NCBI GenBank assembly: GCA_964552035.1
Contig: CAZKFN010000100.1
Location: forward strand, 1 to 7,063
Direction: 5' to 3'
Length of the DNA: 7,063 nucleotides
Source of the DNA: CAZKFN01 sp964552035
Lineage (GTDB): Bacteria > Bacteroidota > Bacteroidia > Flavobacteriales_E > Vicingaceae
Shown here: positions 1 to 6,355 of the stretch, piece by piece
Position numbering within the stretch: the first letter of the stretch is position 1
How the letters are laid out: each line of letters opens with the position of its first letter
Program-made: the position numbers and the translations under genes
Notes under the pieces: generated by a model
The model's database searches: none
What the model was told of the DNA's origin: nothing
What the model saw: only the letters and a program-made list of their open reading frames with translations

Positions 1-375
1 ACAGCTGAGCAATTTGGCAGGTATCCTCATGAATTTTCTGGAGGACAAAGGCAAAGAGTTTGTATTGCTCGCGCTTTGGCCTTATCGCCCAAGTTTATCA
101 TTTGCGATGAATCGGTTTCTGCTTTAGATGTTTCTGTTCAAGCTCAAGTGCTTAACCTTTTAAATGATTTAAAACATAAATTTAGCTTTACTTATATATT
201 TATTTCGCATGATTTATCGGTAGTGAAATACATGTCGGATAGAATGCTTGTGATGAAAGAAGGGAAAATTGTGGAAAGCGGTCTTGCCGATGAGGTCTAT
301 AACCATCCTCAATCTGATTATACTCAACAATTAATTCAAGCTATTCCAAAAATCAGGTATAGGCTTGAGGCATAG
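1..375 (+). CDS. Oligopeptide/dipeptide-type ABC transporter ATP-binding protein, C-terminal part
   Basis: This is the last 124 codons of an ABC ATPase that powers substrate import through a membrane permease; the 5' end, with Walker A and the Q-loop, lies outside the window. The frame is open from base 1. The ABC signature FSGGQRQR is at visible residues 12-19, Walker B KFIICDE at 31-37 with catalytic Glu37, the D-loop SALD at 40-43, and the H-loop FISHD with His70. The wording SALDVSVQAQVLNLL and the C-terminal YNHPQSDYTQQLIQAIP are typical of the OppD/OppF/DppF family, whose tail follows the nucleotide-binding domain. The ATG-like start that could be proposed at base 76 (TTG) is internal to the domain and is not the true start. 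The gene ends normally with TAG. It is probably unrelated to the CRISPR genes and marks the flanking chromosome. The transported substrate cannot be told from this part. Confidence 0.93.
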   Translation, partial: TAEQFGRYPHEFSGGQRQRVCIARALALSPKFIICDESVSALDVSVQAQVLNLLNDLKHKFSFTYIFISHDLSVVKYMSDRMLVMKEGKIVESGLADEVYNHPQSDYTQQLIQAIPKIRYRLEA

Positions 376-606
376 CAGAATTTAGATAATGTTGATTTTT
401 CGTCAGAAAAAATTAGAGTTTTTATCGCCTACAAAAACAAGAAACAACTTATTATGATTTCAGGATTTCGCTGTTTTTTGGTAATCAAAACTTCTTCGAT
501 TACAGTAAAATATTAGCAGATAGGTTTTTTATGAGTTATAGTATTTAATGTTTTGATCTACAAGGTTTGTCATTTATAGTTCTGCAACTGCTTTTCAAAA
601 AAGCAT
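376..606. other. Intergenic stretch without a recognisable gene
   Basis: I see no credible coding sequence here in any frame: all frames are short and broken and none resembles a known family. There are weak A/T-only inverted repeats. GTTTTT at 418-423 pairs with AAAAAC at 433-438, and TGCTTTT at 589-595 pairs with AAAAGCA at 599-605 around a 3-base loop. Either could form a small hairpin, but neither has the GC stem expected of a convincing terminator. The right end runs into the remnant of a DUF4143-type ATPase gene, so some of this stretch may be unrecognisably decayed sequence of that gene. Confidence 0.5.
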
Positions 607-984
607 TTGTGTATTTTGATTTTTAGAAAAAGCAGTGTACTGAATTTATTAAGATCAGATAATCAAAGCATCAGTTACCTTCAAAAGCCTAAAAATATTT
701 TTTTAGGAAACCCTAATTTAGCTTATGCTTTTTCTCAAGGCAAACCCAATAGTGGTAATTTAAGGGAAACCTTTTTTTTAATCAGTTGAGGGTAAAATAT
801 TATGTTAGTTCGCCAAAGTATGGAGATTTTCTAGTAGAAAAATCATACACCTTTGAAGTGGGTGGAGCTACAAAAACGCAAAACCAAATCCAAGGGATTC
901 CATTGGCTTATGTAACAGCAGTTAGAATTAAATATGGGAATCAAAATAAAATTTCACTTTTGATTGTTTGGATTTTTGTATTGA
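607..984 (+). pseudogene. Decayed C-terminus of an AAA-family ATPase with DUF4143 domain
   Basis: Three short frames in succession spell the C-terminal end of the AAA_14/DUF4143 ATP-binding proteins common in Bacteroidota. Frame 1 from about 637 to 777 reads LNLLRSDNQSISYLQKP, then KNIFLGNPNLAYAF, then GNLRETFF. The family then expects N-Q-L, which is found only after a one-base shift at a run of eight T (772-779). From 780 the frame continues as NQLRVKYY, then GDFLVEKSYTFEVGG, then TKTQNQIQGIP. A further one-base shift near 961-963 is needed to reach the family's usual ending L-F-G-F-L-Y-stop (964-984). Upstream, F-L-E-K-A at about 620-634 lies in yet another frame behind a stop. The N-terminal ATPase domain is absent. 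The product of such a gene would be of unknown role; this copy cannot make a protein. The left boundary is approximate. Confidence 0.82.
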
Positions 985-1093
985 AAGGAGGGGAGGAATT
1001 AAGAGGAGTGTTTATTTTTTTAGGGATTTCTTAAATAAGTTTAAATTTTGTTTAGTATATTAGGGAACTTTTAAGCTAATTTAAACAACCCTT
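985..1093. other. Leader region upstream of the first cas6
   Basis: This is 109 bases of non-coding sequence. It opens with a purine-rich stretch followed by T-rich sequence and then an AT-rich leader. Bacteroidota promoters usually have TAnnTTTG near -7 and TTTG near -33. The closest fit I see is TAAGTTTA at 1036-1043 with TTTA at 1011-1014, each one base off, which would put transcription start about 45 bases before the cas6 ATG. No Shine-Dalgarno sequence precedes the ATG, as is normal in this phylum. The promoter reading is weak. Confidence 0.25.
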
Positions 1094-1882
1094 ATGAGAT
1101 TTAAACTCACATTATATGCCCAAGAAGCTTTAGAAATACCTATCAACTACCAATATCCTTTAAGTGCTGCTATTTATAAAATACTAGCTAAAGGAGATCG
1201 AGAATATGCTACTTTTATACATGAGAAAGGATATGGGAAAGGTTATAAGTTTTTTACGTTTTCAGATTTGAAACTAAAATTTAAACTTCAGAGCGATCGG
1301 ATGAAGTTACTGGAGCCTAAAGTTGAGTTTATGATAGCGTTTCATCTTCCGGAAGCATCAAAAGCATTTGTTGAGGGATTATTTCGTTCGGAAGAAATTG
1401 TTATTGCCGATCAAAAATCGAAAGCAGTTTTCAGTGTTCAGTCTGTTGTTTCACAGAAAAATCCATTGGAAGACCTTGAAGGAGGGGAGATAGCTCAGAT
1501 TGTTTCCCGTCCATTATCCATGGTTGTTTCAGGAGAAAAAAATGATAAGGGGAATTATGAGTTTTTAAATCCGGATGATATTCGCTTTAGTAATGCTTTA
1601 CTGCATAATTGGAAAAATAAAATTACTGCTTCCTATGGAGAGAAAGAGTCGGAAGAATCTATCTTGATGATTGAAATTGAAAAATATAAAAACCCTTGGC
1701 GCTCCAGATTAATCACTATTAAATCAGATACTGATGCGGAAACAAAGATTCAAGGGTATTTGAATTTCAAATTGAGATTGACCGCTGAAAGACGGTATTT
1801 GGATCTGATCTTAAATGCCGGGCTGGGTTTATATTCGGCTCAAGGGATGGGGTGCTTGGAGGTGGTGAGCATAAAGAAGTAG
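1094..1882 (+). CDS. cas6: CRISPR-associated endoribonuclease Cas6 (first copy)
   Basis: Cas6 cuts the long CRISPR transcript within each repeat to release individual crRNAs. It is a metal-independent RNase that usually uses a histidine from the N-terminal ferredoxin-like fold. This 262-residue protein has the expected length and both end signatures. The N-terminal strand MRFKLTLYA is followed by a helix (YPLSAAIYKIL) and FIHEKGYG, in which His43 is the likely catalytic base. The family's glycine-rich loop GLGLYSAQGMG is at 243-253, just before the last strand CLEVV. The ATG start is chosen because the conserved first strand begins at residue 1. It stands apart from the main cas operon: 94 bases separate it from the WYL regulator and more than 1 kb from the second cas6. 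It may serve another CRISPR array or a type III system outside the window, or be a solitary cas6. It differs clearly from the second copy, so it is not a recent duplicate. Confidence 0.88.
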   Translation: MRFKLTLYAQEALEIPINYQYPLSAAIYKILAKGDREYATFIHEKGYGKGYKFFTFSDLKLKFKLQSDRMKLLEPKVEFMIAFHLPEASKAFVEGLFRSEEIVIADQKSKAVFSVQSVVSQKNPLEDLEGGEIAQIVSRPLSMVVSGEKNDKGNYEFLNPDDIRFSNALLHNWKNKITASYGEKESEESILMIEIEKYKNPWRSRLITIKSDTDAETKIQGYLNFKLRLTAERRYLDLILNAGLGLYSAQGMGCLEVVSIKK

Positions 1883-1976
1883 AGAATAGGATTAATAATT
1901 GAAAACTAAGAGATATGGAAAAGTTAAAAGAAGTCTTAAAGTAAGTGTTAAAAATGACAATTAATAAGATGAAATA

Positions 1977-2855
1977 ATGGAAAAATCTATTCAGCTTTTG
2001 AAACTGTTATCTGGAAACAGATCGTATAGCATTTCAGAAATTATGAACAGACTTGATGTAAGTAAACGTACTGTTTATCGTTATTTGAATCAGATTGAGA
2101 ATGGTGGTTTTATTCTAGAAAGAAATCATGGGCATTATTGTTTAGCTCAAGATCATTCAGAAACTAAAAGGTTGCAGAGGTTATTACACTTTTCAGAGGA
2201 AGAGGCATTTATTTTTCATCAATCTTTATCGAGTTTTGAACAATCCAATACGGCAGTAAAAAAACTGATAAAAAAATTACACACTTTATATGATTTTAAA
2301 GCTTTAGCACGTCTTAAATTAGATGGAAACATTAAAAACACTCAAAATTTAGCTCAAGCTCTTAAAAATAAAAAAAGAGTATTGTTATTAAATTATCGTT
2401 CGTCAAATAGTGATACAGAAAGCGATAGAAAAGTTGAAGCCTTTGAGTTTATGCCCGATTATGAAGCAGTTTGGTGCCTCGATTTAGAAGATAAAATCAT
2501 CAAGCAATTCAGGATTTCCAGAATCCAAGAGGTGGAAGTTTTAAAGGAAAATTGGCGTTATACACATCTTCATAAATTGCCATTTACCGATGCTTTCCGA
2601 ATGTCGGCATCAAAACCAATTGCAGAAATCAAAGCTATTTTAAGTCTAAAGGCTTATAACTTATTGCGAGAGGAATTTCCTGCTGCCCAGACTTCTATAA
2701 AAAAGAAATCCAATCAATACTATCTCAGTATACCGATTGCAGATTTCCATGGTATTGGTCGGTTTGTTATGGGTTTGCCAGAGGATGTTGAAGTGATTGA
2801 AACAGATGGTTTTATAAATTTTTTGAAAGAAAAGAGGGAAAGCTATAAGTGGTGA
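1977..2855 (+). CDS. HTH-WYL domain transcriptional regulator
   Basis: This is a cytoplasmic DNA-binding regulator of the YafY/PafC-like class. Residues 1-58 form a winged helix-turn-helix: SISEIMNRLDVSKRTVYRYL (18-37) holds the turn and recognition helix, and the wing runs to GHYCL (52-56). A helical linker follows. The WYL domain covers about 131-188, from KKRVLLLNYRSS to IKQFRISRI. The eponymous W-Y-L triplet is W166-C167-L168 here, so tyrosine is replaced by cysteine. A C-terminal extension of about 100 residues completes the 292-residue protein, near the usual length. WYL domains bind nucleic acids or nucleotide-like ligands, and WYL regulators occur beside several CRISPR loci; Synechocystis Sll7009 represses crRNA production from its locus. 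Its position between two cas6 genes suggests that it controls one or both cas units. That role is inferred from position alone. The repeats at its own 3' end are a possible binding site. Confidence 0.9.
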   Translation: MEKSIQLLKLLSGNRSYSISEIMNRLDVSKRTVYRYLNQIENGGFILERNHGHYCLAQDHSETKRLQRLLHFSEEEAFIFHQSLSSFEQSNTAVKKLIKKLHTLYDFKALARLKLDGNIKNTQNLAQALKNKKRVLLLNYRSSNSDTESDRKVEAFEFMPDYEAVWCLDLEDKIIKQFRISRIQEVEVLKENWRYTHLHKLPFTDAFRMSASKPIAEIKAILSLKAYNLLREEFPAAQTSIKKKSNQYYLSIPIADFHGIGRFVMGLPEDVEVIETDGFINFLKEKRESYKW

Positions 2856-2879
2856 CAGTATTTGACAGTTATAGGTGGT
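2844..2879. repeat. Nested short direct repeats, candidate operator before the cas operon
   Basis: The pattern reads A-B-spacer-B-A'. TATAAGTGGT (2844-2853) and TATAGGTGGT (2870-2879) match at 9 of 10 bases. Between them GACAGT occurs twice (2854-2859 and 2864-2869), with starts exactly 10 bases apart, about one helical turn. The block covers the last codons and stop of the WYL gene and the first 24 bases of the gap, 82 bases before the second cas6. Direct repeats in helical phase just upstream of an operon are typical of regulator sites, so binding by the WYL protein is a reasonable guess. The repeats are short and chance cannot be excluded. Confidence 0.4.
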
Positions 2880-2960
2880 AGATTTGTAAGAAGTTAGGAA
2901 TATTTAGCTAATTTATTGGAAAATAAAATTGATTTAGCGGTTTGATTTAAATAAATAATT
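2880..2960 (+). promoter_or_regulatory. Probable promoter region of the type I cas operon
   Basis: This AT-rich gap is the only non-coding space in front of the second cas6, from which the following genes run without a break, so the operon promoter most likely lies here. The closest match to the Bacteroidota -7 element TAnnTTTG is TAAAATTG at 2924-2931 (one mismatch), with TTTA at 2903-2906 in place of the -33 TTTG. A true TTTG is present at 2883-2886 but has no good -7 partner. No Shine-Dalgarno sequence is seen before the ATG at 2961. The exact elements are uncertain; the placement of a promoter somewhere in the gap is inferred from operon structure. Confidence 0.3.
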
Positions 2961-3620
2961 ATGAGATTATATTTAAAACTAAGTAAAAATACAAAAACAA
3001 TTCCTTTTAATTATCAGGAATTGCTAACTGGAACTATTCACAAGTGGATTGGTGAAAACAACGAAGAACATGGGAAGCCTGGAAGATATTCTTTTTCATG
3101 GCTTCAAAACACCGTTACTAATAAAAGTGGAATTGAGATACGCCAAAACTCCTATTTCTTTATTAGTAGTGGGAACGTGGAATTAATAAAGAAAATTACT
3201 AAAGGTATTATAGGTGACCCTACAATGTTTAATGGAGTTAGCGTAAAAGATATTCAAATCAAAAACACTCCTGAGTTTGGGACATCAGAAAGGTTTTTAA
3301 TGGCAAGTCCTGTTTTGTTAAAAGAAAAACAAGGAGAAAGAACTAGACATATAACCCTAAATGATAACGATTTTGAAGAAGCATTAACTAATAATTTAAA
3401 AAGAAAATTAGATAAAGTAGGAGTTGGATCGAAAGGAGTAATTGTAAGTTTGGATCCTGAGACGAACTTTAGGCAAACTAAACTAGTTACATATAAAGGC
3501 ATTAAAAACAGAACTTCTTTAGCTCCAATTATCATCAATGGGAATCCAGAACAAATTGCATTTGCTTGGGAAGTAGGACTAGGTAACTCTACAGGAATAG
3601 GTTTTGGTGCTTTAAAATAG
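2961..3620 (+). CDS. cas6: CRISPR-associated endoribonuclease Cas6 (second copy, operon-linked)
   Basis: This is a second, shorter Cas6 of 219 residues, expected to process crRNA precursors for the type I complex encoded next to it. It starts with the family's first strand (MRLYLKLSK) and the IPFNYQ motif, then the helix LLTGTIHKWIG and the segment EEHGKPGRYSFSWLQ. His37 aligns with His43 of the first copy and is the best catalytic candidate; His27 is another. The C-terminus has the glycine-rich loop GLGNSTGIGFG (206-216), ending three residues later. The protein is compact for Cas6 (commonly 220-260 residues). It differs greatly from the first copy apart from the end motifs, so the two probably recognise different repeats. 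It is the first gene of the operon, with only 6 bases to the cas5-like gene, which argues that it is the dedicated nuclease of this system. Confidence 0.87.
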   Translation: MRLYLKLSKNTKTIPFNYQELLTGTIHKWIGENNEEHGKPGRYSFSWLQNTVTNKSGIEIRQNSYFFISSGNVELIKKITKGIIGDPTMFNGVSVKDIQIKNTPEFGTSERFLMASPVLLKEKQGERTRHITLNDNDFEEALTNNLKRKLDKVGVGSKGVIVSLDPETNFRQTKLVTYKGIKNRTSLAPIIINGNPEQIAFAWEVGLGNSTGIGFGALK

Positions 3621-3626
3621 AAAGAT

Positions 3627-4208
3627 ATGAGTAAGTATTATGTAGTAAAATATTCAGGACCTTTTGGTTTTATCAAACCTTGGACAGCCGTTCGAGACAG
3701 TGAAACTTTTTCACAGCAATTCTTAACACCAAGTATAGTCGAAGGAATGGAAAAGAAACTTTTTCCAGAATTACTGAATGAAGCTGGAATAAAAAAGATT
3801 AAGAGACATCGTCTTTCCTATACTCAAATTAATCAACAACAAGAGGTCATTCAAACACGAGGTTGGAATACTACAAAAAAAGGAAAACAAGTTCTTTTTG
3901 ATAGACCTACGGCTATTCTTATAAGAGGAGTATTGTTAGATCCAATTTTACATTTAGCCTTTGAAACAAAAGAAGAAGCAAGTATTGCTTTTGAGCAACA
4001 TATTTGTTTATGTAGAAATGAAGATATATTACTACCCAAAGAAATAATTGAAGTCACTAAAGCAGATTTTAATGATGATAATTTTAATGGATATGAGTTA
4101 GTTTTTGAAAAAAATGAAGAAAGCTTTCATGTCGGTTACCATAGATCTACTAATGAACCTATGTATGGGTGGTTAAAAATAGTAGGGAACCCTATAAATA
4201 GTTATTAA
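3627..4208 (+). CDS. cas5: Cas5-family subunit of the type I crRNA complex
   Basis: Cas5 binds the 5' handle of the crRNA and caps the Cas7 backbone of the surveillance complex. This 193-residue protein has a Cas5-like beginning: the strand YYVVKYSGPFGFIKPW (4-19), then TFSQQFLTPSIVEGMEKKLF (27-46). The latter matches the position and shape of the family's proline-containing loop and helix (F-x-x-P-S-x-x-x-G). Later come IRGVLLDPILHLAFE (99-113), resembling the central strand of Cas5 proteins, and a C-terminal YGWLKIVGNP (180-189). There is no sign of a catalytic triad like that of type I-C Cas5d, which fits a system with its own Cas6. The gene sits 6 bases after cas6 and 2 bases before cas3, which supports the assignment. 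Other RAMP-type proteins cannot be fully excluded by eye. It is not clear which Cas5 subtype it belongs to. Confidence 0.7.
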   Translation: MSKYYVVKYSGPFGFIKPWTAVRDSETFSQQFLTPSIVEGMEKKLFPELLNEAGIKKIKRHRLSYTQINQQQEVIQTRGWNTTKKGKQVLFDRPTAILIRGVLLDPILHLAFETKEEASIAFEQHICLCRNEDILLPKEIIEVTKADFNDDNFNGYELVFEKNEESFHVGYHRSTNEPMYGWLKIVGNPINSY

Positions 4209-4210
4209 TA

Positions 4211-6355
4211 ATGAAGAAAATTTTTGCAAAATCGGGTCCGGAATGGACATTGTTGACTACTCACTTGGAACAAGTAGCGGTAGCAGCAAGGATATTTGCT
4301 AAATATTTAGGGATAGATGAGACTGTTGCCTACAACGGAGCTATTTTACATGACATCGGAAAAGCACATCCTTTTTTCCAAAAAAGATTAAAAAAACAAA
4401 CTAATAACAGAACAGTTTTCAGGCATGAAATAGCTTCCTTGTTTTTTCTTTCTGCTTTTCCAAAGGAGTTATGGGATTATCTCATTGAAATGGTAGTAGG
4501 GCATCATAAGTCAGTAAAACTGGATATTGGAGAAAAAGGCTTACTCGATTTAGAAGAAAATGATGAATATGAAGAATTTCATTTGGGAAATTGGGAAGAA
4601 TGGAGCTTATATGCATTAGAAATTTTAAATGAATTAGGGATAAACTCTACTTCGATCTCAGTCGAACAAGCATTAGAAAACTTATCTTATTGCATAGAGT
4701 ATTGTGAAAAAACAACTAAACAAAAAGGATTTTCAGAATGGCGAGGTCTCTTAATGGGCGCTGATCACTTTGCTTCAGCTTTAATTGATAAAACTGAAAA
4801 AGAAGGTAAAAGAATATTCAAGAAACCTAATCTTCAATTTTATGAAAGACAACATGAACTATATCCATTATCTTTAAAAAGAGCTGATTCAGATAAAAAG
4901 CACACGATTGTAGTTGCCTGTACCGGTGCAGGAAAAACAGATTATCTATTCAGAAGATGTAAGGGCCGTGTATTTTATACATTACCATTTCAAGCATCTA
5001 TCAACGCTATGTTTAAAAGAGTTGGAAATGATTTGGAAAAGGATAATCCTGATATCGACATTAGAGTTTTACATTCGACCTCGATTATTGTAAAGCGTAA
5101 AAAAAACGAAGAAACATCTCTACAAAACTTGATAGGTTCTTCAGTGAAAATACTCACGCCACATCAATTAGCAACGATAGCATTGGGTATGAACGGTTAT
5201 GAAGCAATGATCTTAGATATTAAAGGTTGTGATGTTGTTTTAGATGAGGTTCACACATACTCAGGTATTTCTCAGGCTTTGGTTTTGAAATTAATTCAAG
5301 TATTAAAAGCATTGGATTGCAGAATACATATTGGTACCGCTACTATGCCAAGTATTTTATACAATGAAATAAAGCAGATTTTAGGTACAGATTTTTTAGA
5401 AGTCAAATTATCTGAAGATGAATTGACTCAATTCAATAGGCATATCATTCATAAATTAGATTCTTTCGAAGAGGCAAACGAAATAATTCAGCAAAATATA
5501 TCGGAGAACAAAAAAATCCTAATAGTAGTAAACACAATAAAAGAAGCACAAGATATCTATGAAAATATAAAAGAGAATTATCCTGACATTCCAAAACTTC
5601 TTTTGCATAGTCGATTTAAACGTGGAGATAGAAACCTAAAAGAAAAGCAACTAATTGGGTTAAATGAAGATGGAAATCCAACTTTTGAATTTAATACAAG
5701 TAAAGAGGCTTGTATTGTTGTTTCCACCCAAATTGTAGAAGTGAGTTTAGATATCAGCTTTGATGTTATGATTACTGCAACTGCTCCATTGGATGCTCTA
5801 ATTCAAAGGTTCGGACGTGTGAATAGAAAGAGAACCAAGGAGACGATAGGAAATTACAAAGATATTTATGTTGTATCACCACCGGATAATGAAAAAGAAG
5901 CCCGTCCCTATGATTTGAATATTTTAGAGAAATCATTTGAAGCATTACCTAATAATCAAGTATTACAAGAGAATGAGTTACAAGAGAAAATCGATCAGGT
6001 TTATACCGAAATTGATTTTTTGAAAATAGATGAACATAGTATTTACCATCCGGAAAAAGGATTTTCATTAAGGAAATTAACTCATAGAGGAAAAGCTATA
6101 CTTTTTGATCTCTTGCAAATTGATAGTGTGAGTTGCATAACAGAATCTGATGTAGAGGAGTATGAAAATGGGAATTTTGAATCCAGATTAAATTTTGAAA
6201 TCTCTGTGAATTATTGGCACGTTGCTAAAATGCAACAATCCGAAAAAGGGAATAAACCTTTTATCATTCCGGACAAGGCTTATGATTTTGAGTCAGGATT
6301 GGATATATCAGAAATTAAGCAAGAGAATTTTAATGTTTTAAACCAATTTTTATGA
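4211..6355 (+). CDS. cas3: CRISPR-associated nuclease-helicase Cas3 (HD domain plus DExH helicase)
   Basis: Cas3 is recruited to target DNA bound by the type I complex, nicks it and degrades one strand while moving in an ATP-dependent way. Both domains are present and look active. The N-terminal HD nuclease shows THLEQ (His18), ILHDIGKAH (His47, Asp48, Lys51), RHEIAS (His72), GHHK (His98, His99) and GADHFAS (Asp185). The helicase has Walker A CTGAGKT (237-243), motif Ia TLPFQASINAMF (257-268), the DEVH box (345-348), motif III TATMP (376-380), motif V VSTQIVEVSLDI (504-515) and motif VI QRFGRVNR (532-539). About 170 residues of C-terminal domain follow. At 714 residues it is at the compact end for a fused Cas3. 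It starts 2 bases after the cas5-like gene and its stop overlaps the next start as ATGA, so translation is probably coupled. This gene makes the locus type I. Confidence 0.97.
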   Translation: MKKIFAKSGPEWTLLTTHLEQVAVAARIFAKYLGIDETVAYNGAILHDIGKAHPFFQKRLKKQTNNRTVFRHEIASLFFLSAFPKELWDYLIEMVVGHHKSVKLDIGEKGLLDLEENDEYEEFHLGNWEEWSLYALEILNELGINSTSISVEQALENLSYCIEYCEKTTKQKGFSEWRGLLMGADHFASALIDKTEKEGKRIFKKPNLQFYERQHELYPLSLKRADSDKKHTIVVACTGAGKTDYLFRRCKGRVFYTLPFQASINAMFKRVGNDLEKDNPDIDIRVLHSTSIIVKRKKNEETSLQNLIGSSVKILTPHQLATIALGMNGYEAMILDIKGCDVVLDEVHTYSGISQALVLKLIQVLKALDCRIHIGTATMPSILYNEIKQILGTDFLEVKLSEDELTQFNRHIIHKLDSFEEANEIIQQNISENKKILIVVNTIKEAQDIYENIKENYPDIPKLLLHSRFKRGDRNLKEKQLIGLNEDGNPTFEFNTSKEACIVVSTQIVEVSLDISFDVMITATAPLDALIQRFGRVNRKRTKETIGNYKDIYVVSPPDNEKEARPYDLNILEKSFEALPNNQVLQENELQEKIDQVYTEIDFLKIDEHSIYHPEKGFSLRKLTHRGKAILFDLLQIDSVSCITESDVEEYENGNFESRLNFEISVNYWHVAKMQQSEKGNKPFIIPDKAYDFESGLDISEIKQENFNVLNQFL

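Noticed and set aside
76..375. An independent 99-codon ABC protein starting at base 76
   Set aside because: The same frame is open to base 1 and the ABC signature motif lies upstream of that start, so it is the tail of a longer gene cut by the window edge.
589..605. Small hairpin TGCTTTT / AAAAGCA as a terminator of the ABC gene
   Set aside because: The stem is mostly A-T with a 3-base loop, has no long T run after it, and lies more than 200 bases past the stop codon.
786..1034. A separate 82-codon gene starting at TTG
   Set aside because: Its first two thirds match the C-terminus of DUF4143 ATPases and join to the previous frame across a poly-T slip; the final part beyond about 963 is out of the ancestral frame. 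It is part of the pseudogene.
1915..1944. Nine-codon open frame (MEKLKEVLK) before the WYL gene
   Set aside because: Too short to judge, no attenuator-like structure around it, and ATG-led frames of this length are expected by chance in AT-rich sequence.
1883..1976. Possible CRISPR repeats in the gap after the first cas6, prompted by two ATTAATAA words
   Set aside because: Only an 8-base AT-only word recurs, without a repeat of 25-40 bases or regular spacers, so it is not an array.
3254..3538. Open frame of 94 codons on the minus strand
   Set aside because: It lies entirely inside the second cas6 on the opposite strand, has no family resemblance, and is explained as an antisense shadow of that gene.
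3851..4057. Open frame of 68 codons on the minus strand
   Set aside because: It is antisense to the cas5-like gene, with no recognisable motif or independent start signal.
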